From positions 2,140,407 through 2,204,406 of the forward strand of contig NZ_NCSS01000006.1 of assembly GCF_002088935.1 (NCBI RefSeq): a DNA stretch of 64,000 bases, read 5' to 3'. How positions within the stretch are numbered: the stretch's first letter is position 1; every line of letters starts with the position of its first letter. Below are positions 21,024-30,523 of the stretch, in pieces. The stretch comes from Henriciella litoralis (GTDB lineage Bacteria; Pseudomonadota; Alphaproteobacteria; Caulobacterales; Hyphomonadaceae). Made by a program: the position numbers and the translations under genes. A model generated the notes under the pieces. That model saw only the letters and a program-made list of their open reading frames with translations, was not told the DNA's origin and did not search any database.

Positions 21024-21374
21024 CTAAACCTCTCCACCTGTGGTCAGTCGCCACGCCACTATGATCACCAGTAGAACCCCCGGCATGATAAGGCTCACCT
21101 TACGCGCCAGCCTGATATGCGCCAGCGCCGATGGGTATTCTGCTGTAAGATACTTTGCTGCATCGCCAGCTTCGTCACCCGGCTCAAGCGTATCGCTGCC
21201 ATTCACCGCATGCAGAACGGCAAACCGCGCCGGGCCATCCTCCAGCGTGTCAAACTTCGCCCGCGCCGCCCGCTTCAGGGCCACCCCTGCCAGGAGGCGC
21301 ATCTGCACCGCCAGCGCAAACACGAAAAAGACCAGCACGCCGGCAATGAAAAAGATCAGTGTCGTCCCACTCAT
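21024..21374 (-). CDS. Small membrane protein, hypothetical
   Basis: I do not recognise a family. The 116-residue protein has one N-terminal helix (LIFFIAGVLVFFVFALAVQ) and one C-terminal helix (LIMPGVLLVIIVAW), separated by an ~65-residue hydrophilic domain (residues ~30-90). It starts 7 bases after the isoaspartyl peptidase gene and ends 5 bases before the RNA methyltransferase, so it is surely co-transcribed with them. Confidence 0.75.
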   Translation of the reverse strand: MSGTTLIFFIAGVLVFFVFALAVQMRLLAGVALKRAARAKFDTLEDGPARFAVLHAVNGSDTLEPGDEAGDAAKYLTAEYPSALAHIRLARKVSLIMPGVLLVIIVAWRLTTGGEV

Positions 21375-21381
21375 CGCCCAG

Positions 21382-22254
21382 TCACCTCATTGTCGCCACT
21401 TCAAACCGTCCGGCGCTTGTTACCACACCGCGCTTCATCGTTTCCGCATTGAACGGCATCTCGACATGGCCGAGCACATCGAGACAGATCATGCCGCCAT
21501 CACCGCCGAGCAAATTGAGATCTTCCAGCGCGCCATCAGACGCGGCCTTAAGGTTCTGCTTGCCATAACGCACGCGGGACGACACATCCGCCGCCGCATT
21601 CGTCCGCAGGAAGTACTCGCCCTGCCCCGTACAGCAGACAGCCACCCGCTCATCGGCCCAGATGCCAGCGCCAATAATTGGCGTATCGCCCACCCGGCCG
21701 GGCGTCTTGCCAAGCAGCCCGCCGGTCGAGGTCGCCGCGGCCAGCCGTCCCTTGGTGTCGAGCGCAATCGCGCCAACCGTGCCGTGCGACAGCTCGCCCT
21801 TCTTCACCGGGATAGTCACCGCCGGCTTGTAATATTTCTTCGGTTTGTGGACGCGCTCCAGCTTGTGTTCGCGCGCAATCATCGCCGCGCCCTTGCCGAC
21901 GATCAGCACATGCTTTGTCTCTTCCATCACAAGCCGCGCCGCCGTCACCGGGCTTTTAAAGCCGCGCAAAGAGGCCACCGCGCCCGCATTGCGAGAGCGC
22001 CCGTCCATGATCGCCGCATCCAGCTCCCATTGCCCGATCGCATTGGGAGAAGACCCGCGCCCGGCAATATGATGACCGCACTCTTCCAGCGCGATGACCA
22101 GCGAATGCACAACCTCCAGCGCCGCTTCCCCGCGCGCCAGCCGCGTCTGCCCTTCGCGCAACAGCTCTGCCATATGCGCCTCGGCGCCAGCATGATCGCG
22201 CGGCCGCAAAGGCCCCGCACCACCATGAAGGGCCAGCGCCCAGTTCTCAGCCAT
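21382..22254 (-). CDS. iaaA: Isoaspartyl peptidase / plant-type L-asparaginase
   Basis: The 290-residue Ntn hydrolase should self-cleave before T159 in SHGTVGAIALD to create its nucleophile. Family signatures follow: ATSTGGLLGKTPGRVGDTPIIGAG and CTGQGEYFLR. It would hydrolyse isoaspartyl dipeptides and asparagine, removing damaged beta-aspartyl residues. It is the first gene of the tightly packed operon that continues into folP-folB-folK. Confidence 0.9.
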   Translation of the reverse strand: MAENWALALHGGAGPLRPRDHAGAEAHMAELLREGQTRLARGEAALEVVHSLVIALEECGHHIAGRGSSPNAIGQWELDAAIMDGRSRNAGAVASLRGFKSPVTAARLVMEETKHVLIVGKGAAMIAREHKLERVHKPKKYYKPAVTIPVKKGELSHGTVGAIALDTKGRLAAATSTGGLLGKTPGRVGDTPIIGAGIWADERVAVCCTGQGEYFLRTNAAADVSSRVRYGKQNLKAASDGALEDLNLLGGDGGMICLDVLGHVEMPFNAETMKRGVVTSAGRFEVATMR

Positions 22255-22376
22255 CGACCCGTTTCTCCTTGCCCAAACCGGATTTTCCCTGTGGAACGCT
22301 TCACAGCGCGCGGTGCCATGGATAGGTTCGCCCCGTCAATGCGAACAATCATACACAGTAGAAGAGGAATACGCCC

Positions 22377-23369
22377 ATGAAAGCCCTTTTGTCCAAGACA
22401 CCAGGTGGCCCCGAAGCCCTCGTCCTTGAGGATGTCGATTCCCCGACCCCCGGTGACGGCGACGTCGTGGTCGACGTAAAGGCCATCGGCGTAAACTATC
22501 CTGACGTGCTGATCATTCAGGACAAGTACCAGTTCAAGCCAGAGCGCCCCTTCTCACCTGGCGGCGAAATTTCCGGCACGGTCAGCGCCGTCGGCAAGGG
22601 CGTCACCAATGTGAAAGTCGGGGACCGCGTGATGGGCTCGACCGGCTGGGGCGGCATGGCCGAACAGATCGCCGTCGACGCAGGCCGCGTGCGCAAATTC
22701 CCTGAATCCATGTCCTATGAAGAGGCCGCCGCCCTTCTGATGACCTATGGCACCTCCTATTACGCGCTGAAAGATCGCGGCAATTGCAAGCCGGGTGAGA
22801 CCCTGCTCGTCCTCGGCGCGGCTGGCGGCGTTGGTCTTGCTGCCGTTGAGCTTGGCAAGGCAATGGGCATGACGGTGATCGCCGCTGCCTCCAGCCAGGA
22901 CAAGGTTGACCTCTGCCTCGAAAAAGGCGCCGACAAAGGCCTCGTCTATGATCGTGGGCCCCTGGACCGGGATCAGCAGAAAGAGTTCTCCAACAAGATC
23001 AAGGAACTTGGCGGCGGCGGCGTGGACGTCATCTATGACGGCGTCGGCGGCGACTATGCAGAACCTGCCCTTCGCGCCATGAACTGGGATGGCCGCTTCC
23101 TCGTCATCGGCTTCCCGGCCGGCATCCCGAAAATGCCGCTCAACCTCACCCTGCTCAAATCCTGCAACATTGTCGGCGTCTTCTGGGGCGCAGCCGTCGC
23201 ACGCGATCCAAAGGCCAATGAGCAGAACGTCAAGGAGCTGTTCGAGATGTATGAAAGCGGCAAGATCAAGCCGCACGTCTCCAACACCTACCCCCTCGAC
23301 AAAGCCGCCGACGCCATCACCGAACTGATGGAACGCCGGGCCAAGGGCAAGGTCGTTGTGACGGTTTAA
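22377..23369 (+). CDS. NADPH:quinone oxidoreductase family zinc-free MDR
   Basis: The 330-residue medium-chain reductase has the N-terminal GroES-like part (IGVNYPDVLIIQDKYQ), the cofactor motif VLGAAGGVGLAAVELGKA and IYDGVGGDYAEPALRAM. The zinc ligands of alcohol dehydrogenases are absent, as in quinone oxidoreductases. The physiological substrate may be a quinone or an enone. The ATG follows GAAGAGGAA. It is monocistronic and is closed by a strong terminator. Confidence 0.88.
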   Translation: MKALLSKTPGGPEALVLEDVDSPTPGDGDVVVDVKAIGVNYPDVLIIQDKYQFKPERPFSPGGEISGTVSAVGKGVTNVKVGDRVMGSTGWGGMAEQIAVDAGRVRKFPESMSYEEAAALLMTYGTSYYALKDRGNCKPGETLLVLGAAGGVGLAAVELGKAMGMTVIAAASSQDKVDLCLEKGADKGLVYDRGPLDRDQQKEFSNKIKELGGGGVDVIYDGVGGDYAEPALRAMNWDGRFLVIGFPAGIPKMPLNLTLLKSCNIVGVFWGAAVARDPKANEQNVKELFEMYESGKIKPHVSNTYPLDKAADAITELMERRAKGKVVVTV

Positions 23370-23439
23370 TCCAGCCGCTCATCCCCGCGCCCTTAGAGGG
23401 GCTCGTGATGAGGGGCGGGGATCTTTCAGCAAAACAGAA

Positions 23440-23474
23440 ACGCCCGGCGGACTAAGGTTCGCCGGGCGTTTTTT
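23440..23474 (+). terminator. Rho-independent terminator after the quinone oxidoreductase
   Basis: CGCCCGGCG pairs with CGCCGGGCG around the loop GACTAAGGTT, followed by six T's. It closes the conserved chromosomal gene just before the accessory region. Confidence 0.9.
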
Positions 23475-23547
23475 CATCGCCGAATGGCAAGCCCGCCCAC
23501 CCGCCACAGCCAGACCGGACACCAACAAAAAACGAGCCGCACTCGCT

Positions 23548-23593
23548 TTTCCAATGAATTCGGCGTCCCGTTTCCAATGAATTCGGCGTCCCG
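23548..23593. repeat. Perfect 23-bp tandem direct repeat at the edge of the accessory region
   Basis: Two identical 23-base copies (23548-23570 and 23571-23593, core CCAATGAATTCGGCGTCCCG) lie back to back. They occupy the middle of the 428-base gap between the quinone oxidoreductase and the helicase gene. The rest of the gap, about 23594-23797, is AT-richer and holds no gene I can support. The copies could be the end of a lost mobile element or a protein-binding site; I see no third copy in the window. Confidence 0.8.
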
Positions 23594-23797
23594 ACCTTCA
23601 GTCAGGTGGCAATAAATGATAGTGGCATTTGGCGTACGTGATTAATAAAAATCGTGGGAACCCTTGCGCTTGCTGTGAAATGGAAAGGATATCGACGATG
23701 CGGATGAGAAGCTTCCGCCAATTGACTACTTTTGGTTTAATGTCTTGAAATTCCATACGGATATGGTGATTGAGAACCTGTAAGCTGGGAGATTTAA

Positions 23798-26700
23798 ATG
23801 CCGCTGGATACTCCAAGTCAAACAGGCGAAAACCCTCAGAGAAACAACATTGTAAAGTTGCTGGAGGATGCTCGGCGGCGGCTGGTAGAAACTGGCACAC
23901 GTAATCGGCTAGTTCATACTAACCGCACAAGTAATCGCTCAAAAGTAGTTAATGTCATCAATGAACGCGCGGATGACGTATACCAATTGCTCCGAATAAA
24001 ATCGAAACGAATGAAGTTTCTGGCGTTGGGCAAAGATGAGAAAGATGACACTCCTGAGACTTTTTCTCTCGCAGCAACAACTGCCCATGCAGATTTTGAT
24101 GAGGCCCGATTCACCGACAACCTCCTAGAAACGGCGCTCGGGCCAGACAAGCTCGCAAAGCGGCTGTTGAGTTTGGCGAGGGACGCAAAGACGGGCGAAG
24201 AAGAACAAGGCATTAACCTGCTCTATCTCGCGATAGGTTTTCTTAACTGGCGAGAGGACAAATCTTCTGCAGTTGATCGGTCTGCTCCTCTCATCCTGTT
24301 GCCGGTTGAGTTGGTAAGAAATCAGCAGACTTCGACATACGACCTCAAGTGCCGAAGCGACGAAATTGTTACCAACCTGCCATTGCAGGAAAGGTTGCGC
24401 GAAGATTTCGGTATCATCCTGCCCGATATCGATGAAAGTGAAGACTGGTCCCCTGCTCAGTATTTTGACTTGGTGCAGCCCTTGGTCGAGGAGCGGAAAC
24501 ACTGGTCGTTAGATCGCGACGGAATGCAGCTTGGGTTGTTTTCATTCGCCAAAATACTGATGATGCGAGATCTCGACCCCCAGAATTGGTCAGGCACTGA
24601 GTTGATCGATCATGATCTCATTTCAGGTCTTCTGGTGTCGGGATTCGAACCAGAGCCACCTCTGTTTCCGGAAAAAGCAAATCTTGATGAGTACCTGGAA
24701 CCAAAGGATTTGCTTCAGGTGGTTGATGCGGATGCATCCCAGACGAAAGTCGTTGAAGAAGTGCGCGCGGGCAGAAACCTTGTTGTGCAGGGTCCTCCCG
24801 GAACAGGTAAATCGCAAACGATCACCAACATTATTGCTTCTGCCGTTTATGATGGCAAAACCGTACTCTTCCTCGCGGAAAAAATGGCCGCGCTTTCTGT
24901 CGTTCACAAACGACTTGTCGATTCTGGGCTAGAAGATATCTGCCTCGAACTTCATTCAAGAAATGCCAATAAGAAATCCGTTCTTGTACATCTGAAAAAG
25001 ACCCTCTCTGCAGCTGCTACCGGCGCAGAGGTTTCCGACTCGTCCACAAATTTGAAAGCCATTCGCGACCAATTGAATGATGTCTCCACGATGCTTCACC
25101 AGCCTGTACCGGGACATTCGTTTTCAGCTTACGACGCCTTGGGACGGCTCATCCGCTCTGTGGGCAAGGATACGCCCCCTCCCAAACTGGAAGCATCAAA
25201 TTTGGCGGACCTGCCCCAAGATGAACTGGACCGCGTACGGGAAGGGCTGACCCGTTATGGAAGCCTGATTGAAGAGATAGGCAATGCTAAGCAGCACCCA
25301 TTTGCCGGGACAAATGAACTCGGTTTGCAACCCACCGATCTCGAAAGGATAAAGCGCGATGCCGCGAATTTGGCCGAGACTATCGACAGTATTCGGGAGC
25401 AGCTTTCCGGCTCTTTGAGGGGGCTTCATATTCAGAAAGAGCCCACAATCAATATGGTGGACAGGCTCTTGAGGTTCGCCGAACATGTCTCGGCGGCTCC
25501 ATGTAATACAGCGTCGTTAGTCGACTCGCTTGAACCTGATACGTCCCTGGAAAACCTCGAATTCGCGGCTCAAAAAGCTCTTGACTATACCGAAGCTTGG
25601 GCCGTCGCCGGAAGCACCTATGTCGAAGCTGCGCTGGCGCATGAAATGCCTCCGCTTCGCACCGCTATTGCTGGCGGCACTTCCTTTTGGTCACGACTGG
25701 GCGGCAAATACCGAAGCGCCTCAAAAGAACTAGCTTCGCTCTTGAAGCAAAGCCTCCCAAAGACACAGTTGGATCGTTTGTCTCTCATAGACAACGTTAT
25801 CGAACTCCAGAAAAAGCGATCTGCTTATATCAGTCAGTCGAGCCAGTTGCGCGTTTTTCTCGGCAATAACTGGCGAGAAGAAGAGACTGACTTTCAATGG
25901 GTTCTAAATGCTCTCGAATGGCTCATAGCATTCCAAAAGAACAATCTGGCTGTTTCGCAAGACGTGCTCAAATCGGTGTTGACGAACGCCGACAACAAGA
26001 TTTTGTCTTCACTTCCGCAAAAGCACGAGATTGATGCTCTGAAATCAGAGCTAAAAGGCGTCATCAACAAACTCAAACTGAACGTGGAGTGGCGGTTTTC
26101 ATCCAAAGCTAGTGAGCTTCCGCTGAAGGAGTTTCAGGACTTATTATCAAAAATCTCTGCGCAATCTGGTCGTTATGATCAGTGGCGAGAGTACTACATA
26201 CTTCGGAAGTTCTTTTCTGGTTTGTCCCTCGCGAGCCTGATCACCCGGATCGATAAAGGAGAACTAACCCCGGCAGGAGCAGACGCCGAACTTCTATATG
26301 CCCGAGCCGAAGCTCAGTGGCACATCTGTACCGAAGCCCTCCCAAAACTCGCGGATCTTCGCGACACTTCGCGGCATGACCTTGTTCAGGCATTCCGCGA
26401 ATTAGAGGAAAACCGAATAATCGAAATTCGTGAAGCCGTTCGTCTCAGACACCTGAATCAAGTGCCGCGAGGCGCCGTTGGGGAGATGCAGTACATTCGA
26501 GGCGAATTGGCTCGTAAGCGGGGACACAAATCCATCCGCAAGCTGATGGAAAATGCAGGCACCATGCTACAAAGGATAAAGCCCGCACTTTTAATGAGCC
26601 CCATTTCGGTCGCCCAATTTCTTCCTCCCGACAGTATAACTTTCGATTTGCTGGTGATTGATGAAGCTAGTCAAGTAAGGCCGGAAGACGCGCTAGGCGC

Positions 26701-28525
26701 AATTGTACGTGCACGCCAGATCGTGGTGGTGGGCGATCAGAAGCAGCTTCCACCGACGTCGTTTTTCGACCGGGTCTCCAGCCCCGACGAGCAAGATGAA
26801 GATGACGCTCTGTCCGACGAGCAGGTCGCTAGGCCTACAGAACTGGAGAGCATTCTCACGCTTTGTGACGCAAAAGGTCTCCGACAGGAAATGCTCGAAT
26901 GGCATTATCGCTCGCGTGATCCCTCTCTCATCAAAGTCTCCAACAGTGAGTTCTATGATCACAGGCTAATACTACCCCCATCTCCCTTGGAAAGGGACGA
27001 GAGCTACGGACTCAAATTGACGAGGGTGCCAGGTGTCTATGCACGAAAGGGAACTGAATCGGGACGACCAAGCACCAACCGAATCGAAGGCCAGGCCATT
27101 GTCAAACGAGTGGCGGAGCATGCCCGAAAATCCCCCAATCAATCGCTCGGGGTTGTCACATTCTCAATGGCGCAGCGCGCAATGGTCGAAGAACTGCTCG
27201 AATTCGAAAGGCGAACCGACGCGACACTTGACCAATTTCTGCGAGAAGGTCGAAACGAAGACTTCTTCGTAAAGAATATTGAGAACGTCCAAGGCGACGA
27301 GAGAGACGTCATCCTTATCAGTGTCTGTTATGGACCACTTGAACCGAATGGGAAGCTTGCGAGTATGAGCTTCGGTCCCGTCAATAGCGAGGGCGGCGAG
27401 CGTAGGCTGAACGTCCTTTTTTCCCGCGCACGAATTCGTTGCGAAGTATTTGTTTCTTTTAATCCACGGGACATTGATCTGTCGCGCACCCAGAAGGAAG
27501 GCCCCCGCGTCCTCAAGCGCTTTCTCGAATTTGCGCAAACTGGCCATCTCGATGAAAAAGTAGCCACTGGTTTCCTGGCGGACAGCCCTTTTGAGGAAGA
27601 CGTGGGCGATGTCATACGACGGCTTGGTTATGACCTTGATCATCAAGTCGGCAGTGGAGGATTCCTGATTGATATTGGTGTGAAGAATCCAAAACACCCC
27701 GGTCAGTATCTAATGGCTGTCGAATGTGACGGGGCCACCTATCATAGCGCTTTGTGGGCGCGAGAACGTGACCGCCTGCGCCAAGGCGTTCTGGAACACT
27801 TGGGATGGAAGTTCCACCGCATCTGGAGCACCGATTGGTTTCACAGACGCGACCATGAAATCGAAAGACTAAAACGTGTTCTGGAGCAGGCCACGGAACA
27901 GAGTAGTGAAGGCGTGTCCGTTTCAGGCGCTAACGATTTTGATCCCTTAGGGGAACCTGAAGAAGAAGGCACGGACTGGGGCCTGGAAGTTCCGCTTGAA
28001 ACGCCGCAACTGAAGGGAGAGCCTTACAAGAGATTTGAGCATATTCTGGGCACATCGCGGGAGCCGCACGATGTTGCGACTGCTTCACTCTCCAAATTGG
28101 CAGAGGCCGTTATTCAGACCGAAGGTCCGGTCCACGAAGAGGAAGTTGCCCGAAGAGTTGCATATGCCTTTGGAAAAGAGCGGACTGGAGCACGAATAGT
28201 CGACGCCACGGGCAAGGCGTTGAAACACCTTTCAGCCACGACCCCTGAAGTTTTCTCCGTAGATGGCTTCTGGATGACGAAAGCGCAGCACAGCAACCCG
28301 GTAGTCAGAGATCGCTCAGGTGAAACTGGTCCTACCCTTAAGGGATCAATGATCCCGCCGATCGAAATCGCGATGGCGAAGAATTTGATTTTCAAGGAAT
28401 GCGGTGCGGTGGATCGTGAAGAGCTCGTCAAAGCAATCGCATACATGTTTGGATTCAAGCGAGTTGGACCTGATCTCAGGAGTTCGATTGAGCGTGTTCT
28501 TGAGGCAAGTCCAAGACCGCGCTAG
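23798..28525 (+). CDS. DUF4011 / SF1 helicase / Vsr-like nuclease / DUF3320 protein, probable single-gene anti-phage system
   Basis: The 1575-residue protein has, in order: a DUF4011-type N-terminus (LLEDARRRLVETGTRNRLVHTN near 22); a UPF1-like SF1 helicase with Walker A GPPGTGKS at 332-339, a ~600-residue helical insertion, Walker B IDEAS at 954-958, then GDQKQLPP, VQGDERD near 1160 and GERRLNVLFSRAR near 1200; a Vsr/MTES_1575-like PD-(D/E)XK nuclease with D1292, E1309 and D1311; and a DUF3320 domain (about 1430-1480) with a second similar unit near 1525-1570. Key helicase and nuclease residues are intact. Proteins of this build are generally found in defence islands and are thought to attack foreign DNA; that role is inference. 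GC and codon use are clearly lower than in its neighbours, suggesting transfer. Start ATG follows GGGAG. Confidence 0.88.
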   Translation: MPLDTPSQTGENPQRNNIVKLLEDARRRLVETGTRNRLVHTNRTSNRSKVVNVINERADDVYQLLRIKSKRMKFLALGKDEKDDTPETFSLAATTAHADFDEARFTDNLLETALGPDKLAKRLLSLARDAKTGEEEQGINLLYLAIGFLNWREDKSSAVDRSAPLILLPVELVRNQQTSTYDLKCRSDEIVTNLPLQERLREDFGIILPDIDESEDWSPAQYFDLVQPLVEERKHWSLDRDGMQLGLFSFAKILMMRDLDPQNWSGTELIDHDLISGLLVSGFEPEPPLFPEKANLDEYLEPKDLLQVVDADASQTKVVEEVRAGRNLVVQGPPGTGKSQTITNIIASAVYDGKTVLFLAEKMAALSVVHKRLVDSGLEDICLELHSRNANKKSVLVHLKKTLSAAATGAEVSDSSTNLKAIRDQLNDVSTMLHQPVPGHSFSAYDALGRLIRSVGKDTPPPKLEASNLADLPQDELDRVREGLTRYGSLIEEIGNAKQHPFAGTNELGLQPTDLERIKRDAANLAETIDSIREQLSGSLRGLHIQKEPTINMVDRLLRFAEHVSAAPCNTASLVDSLEPDTSLENLEFAAQKALDYTEAWAVAGSTYVEAALAHEMPPLRTAIAGGTSFWSRLGGKYRSASKELASLLKQSLPKTQLDRLSLIDNVIELQKKRSAYISQSSQLRVFLGNNWREEETDFQWVLNALEWLIAFQKNNLAVSQDVLKSVLTNADNKILSSLPQKHEIDALKSELKGVINKLKLNVEWRFSSKASELPLKEFQDLLSKISAQSGRYDQWREYYILRKFFSGLSLASLITRIDKGELTPAGADAELLYARAEAQWHICTEALPKLADLRDTSRHDLVQAFRELEENRIIEIREAVRLRHLNQVPRGAVGEMQYIRGELARKRGHKSIRKLMENAGTMLQRIKPALLMSPISVAQFLPPDSITFDLLVIDEASQVRPEDALGAIVRARQIVVVGDQKQLPPTSFFDRVSSPDEQDEDDALSDEQVARPTELESILTLCDAKGLRQEMLEWHYRSRDPSLIKVSNSEFYDHRLILPPSPLERDESYGLKLTRVPGVYARKGTESGRPSTNRIEGQAIVKRVAEHARKSPNQSLGVVTFSMAQRAMVEELLEFERRTDATLDQFLREGRNEDFFVKNIENVQGDERDVILISVCYGPLEPNGKLASMSFGPVNSEGGERRLNVLFSRARIRCEVFVSFNPRDIDLSRTQKEGPRVLKRFLEFAQTGHLDEKVATGFLADSPFEEDVGDVIRRLGYDLDHQVGSGGFLIDIGVKNPKHPGQYLMAVECDGATYHSALWARERDRLRQGVLEHLGWKFHRIWSTDWFHRRDHEIERLKRVLEQATEQSSEGVSVSGANDFDPLGEPEEEGTDWGLEVPLETPQLKGEPYKRFEHILGTSREPHDVATASLSKLAEAVIQTEGPVHEEEVARRVAYAFGKERTGARIVDATGKALKHLSATTPEVFSVDGFWMTKAQHSNPVVRDRSGETGPTLKGSMIPPIEIAMAKNLIFKECGAVDREELVKAIAYMFGFKRVGPDLRSSIERVLEASPRPR

Positions 28526-28619
28526 TCGAAGGCTTTGATCACTCCTCACCCCAACACCCCGCTTCCAATCTTCGCGCACTCACGCCATTCTGTCCGTCAC
28601 ACATCCGGGAGTGCTGACG

Positions 28620-29318
28620 ATGAGTTATGAAGGCCACGAAGAACACCATTTGATCCACCGGGCCGGCTGGCTGCGGGCCGCCGTCCTCGGGGCCAATGAT
28701 GGCATTCTCTCCACGGCCAGCCTTCTGGCGGGTGTCGCGGCAGCTTCGACCGGGCGAACCGAGTTGCTGGTGGTTGGCGTTGCCGCCCTGATCGCGGGCG
28801 CCCTTTCCATGGCAGCCGGGGAATATGTCTCGGTCAGCTCTCAGGCCGACACTGAGCGCGCGGACCTCGACAAGGAAAAACGCGCCCTGAAGGCGATGCC
28901 CGAAGAGGAGCTGAAGGAACTTGCAGAGATTTATGAGGCACGCGGGGTTGAGCCAGCAACGGCCCTCACGGTCGCCAAACAATTAATGGCGCATGACGCG
29001 CTTGATGCCCATGCCCGGGACGAGATCGGCATTTCGCCGACCGTCATCGCCCGGCCGCTACAGGCGGCTGTGTCGTCGGCGTTGAGCTTTTCAGCCGGGG
29101 CGGCTCTTCCGCTAATTGCCGCCTTGCTGGCCCCAGACAATGCCATCGTCGCCACGATCATCGCCGCGTCCCTCGTAAGCCTTGCCCTGCTCGGCTTTGT
29201 GTCGGCAAGGATGGGCGGGGCGAAACCGGCGCGCGCGGTGATCCGCGTTGTTGTGTGGGGCGCGCTCGCCATGGCCGCAACCGCCCTGGTCGGCCATCTC
29301 TTTGGCGCGGCGGTCTAG
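28620..29318 (+). CDS. VIT1/CCC1 family Fe2+/Mn2+ transporter
   Basis: The 232-residue protein matches the VIT1 family: GWLRAAVLGANDGILSTASLL opens the first membrane helix pair, MAAGEYVSVSSQADTE follows, then a hydrophilic metal-binding stretch (EKRALKAMPEEELKELAEIY, about 85-130) and three C-terminal helices. Members move iron or manganese across membranes, often for detoxification. A GTG at 28611 is possible, but ATG 28620 has GGGAG at the right distance. High GC marks it as resident, unlike the preceding helicase. Confidence 0.88.
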   Translation: MSYEGHEEHHLIHRAGWLRAAVLGANDGILSTASLLAGVAAASTGRTELLVVGVAALIAGALSMAAGEYVSVSSQADTERADLDKEKRALKAMPEEELKELAEIYEARGVEPATALTVAKQLMAHDALDAHARDEIGISPTVIARPLQAAVSSALSFSAGAALPLIAALLAPDNAIVATIIAASLVSLALLGFVSARMGGAKPARAVIRVVVWGALAMAATALVGHLFGAAV

Positions 29319-29339
29319 ACGTCGCCAATCGGCGGCGTC
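29318..29339. repeat. Inverted repeat after the VIT1 gene
   Basis: GACGTCGCC and GGCGGCGTC face each other across a four-base loop with one mismatch, starting at the VIT1 stop. There is no T run, so it is at most a weak terminator between the convergent genes. Confidence 0.4.
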
Positions 29340-29446
29340 CCTTGCGCCAATTGCTTCGAAACACATCCCAACGACACCCTGATTTGTCCCACACAAGCGG
29401 CGCACGACCTAGATCTCAGGATAGAGCGTCCGCGCGACCGTCTATT

Positions 29447-30523
29447 CTAACAACCGGTCGCCTGGCAGGAGTGCGCTATCATGTCATTATGTTGCTGGAT
29501 GCGCCGAGACTCTGCTTCACCGTCGCTGTAGTCGTAATTATCGTAGCCGCCGGAGGCGCTGCTGCTAAGCATGCTCACCGCCAGCCCCGCCAGCATCGGA
29601 CCGGACGGGGAAGCCGCGTTAACAGGACGGCATTGACCCGAAAAATCATGGTATTCGAAACAGCTTACCACTCCGCCAACGAGATGAGCTCTGACCCAGC
29701 CGCGCAGTCCCCCATTGTAGGTATACTCGGCAACTGCATCAGCATTCTGACCATCGTCCGACTGGTTAACTAGCTGCACGGAATAGACCGAGCCACGATC
29801 ATAACGATTCAAAACCCATGACCGCGCATCTGCGGAAATGATGTCGTCCATGTATCCCGCAAGTGTCAGATTCTCTGGCGCGATTCCGCTCTTTGCATTT
29901 GCCGCCATCTCCAGCGCTCGCGCTTGACGCGCCTCTGCTTCGAGCTGGCGCTGTCTGTCTCGCTCGTCATAGTCTTCGTAAACAGTCGCATTAGCGGTCC
30001 AGTTTACTTTGACCCGCTCTCCGGTCTGGGGGTTCTTGTAATCGCTGAAACCGGACAGAGACCTTTTATCACAAAAGAAGGGTATCAGGACGCCGCTTTC
30101 GTAAACGGCGCAGCTATTTCCGTTCAGGCTGCCATTGTATCTGCAGGGCGATAGCGATCCGGAGTTATTGCTCTTCAATTGGCAGCTGCCGGTTATGATG
30201 CCTCGGTTGAACTCGAATTCTCCAGTGTACCCACCGCTGATTTGCTTGGTATGAGACATGAGGTTTTGCGGATTGATATTGATAGACCGGCCGCTAAACG
30301 AAACGGCGGGCCGTTGCGGGGGCATTTCTGCCGTCCCGTTGTAGAATCCCTCATAGCGAATTCTACCGCGAAAATCTGGTGGTATGGAAAAGTCTTCGAT
30401 CGTTTGAACATACTCTCCTGGAGCGGATGGGGCTTGTGAGAATGCCGATTGCGACGCAGCCAGCAGGCCAGCCCCGATACACATCCCGCGCCAAATTTTG
30501 GTCCATAACAACGGCGTCTTCAT
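29447..30523 (-). CDS. Orphan secreted protein, hypothetical
   Basis: I do not recognise a family. The 358-residue product starts with a Sec signal peptide (cleavage likely after SQSAFSQA). The mature part has an N-terminal beta-rich region with several cysteines, a charged helical stretch (about residues 195-230, DERDRQRQLEAEARQARALE) and a C-terminal domain ending in CQATGC. A TTG start 13 codons upstream is possible, but the ATG at 30523 begins the signal peptide. Its base composition is lower in GC than core genes, like the helicase, and it lies in the same accessory stretch. Confidence 0.65.
   Translation of the reverse strand: MKTPLLWTKIWRGMCIGAGLLAASQSAFSQAPSAPGEYVQTIEDFSIPPDFRGRIRYEGFYNGTAEMPPQRPAVSFSGRSININPQNLMSHTKQISGGYTGEFEFNRGIITGSCQLKSNNSGSLSPCRYNGSLNGNSCAVYESGVLIPFFCDKRSLSGFSDYKNPQTGERVKVNWTANATVYEDYDERDRQRQLEAEARQARALEMAANAKSGIAPENLTLAGYMDDIISADARSWVLNRYDRGSVYSVQLVNQSDDGQNADAVAEYTYNGGLRGWVRAHLVGGVVSCFEYHDFSGQCRPVNAASPSGPMLAGLAVSMLSSSASGGYDNYDYSDGEAESRRIQQHNDMIAHSCQATGC

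Noticed and set aside
23598..23900. A 100-codon - strand frame before the helicase
   Set aside because: It overlaps the helicase start and has no recognisable pattern or ribosome-binding site; I could not support it as a gene or as a transposase fragment.
23548..28560. Helicase gene as an integrated element flanked by direct repeats
   Set aside because: No copy of the 23-bp repeat is found after the gene, and there is no integrase or tRNA target nearby, so the boundaries are not proven.
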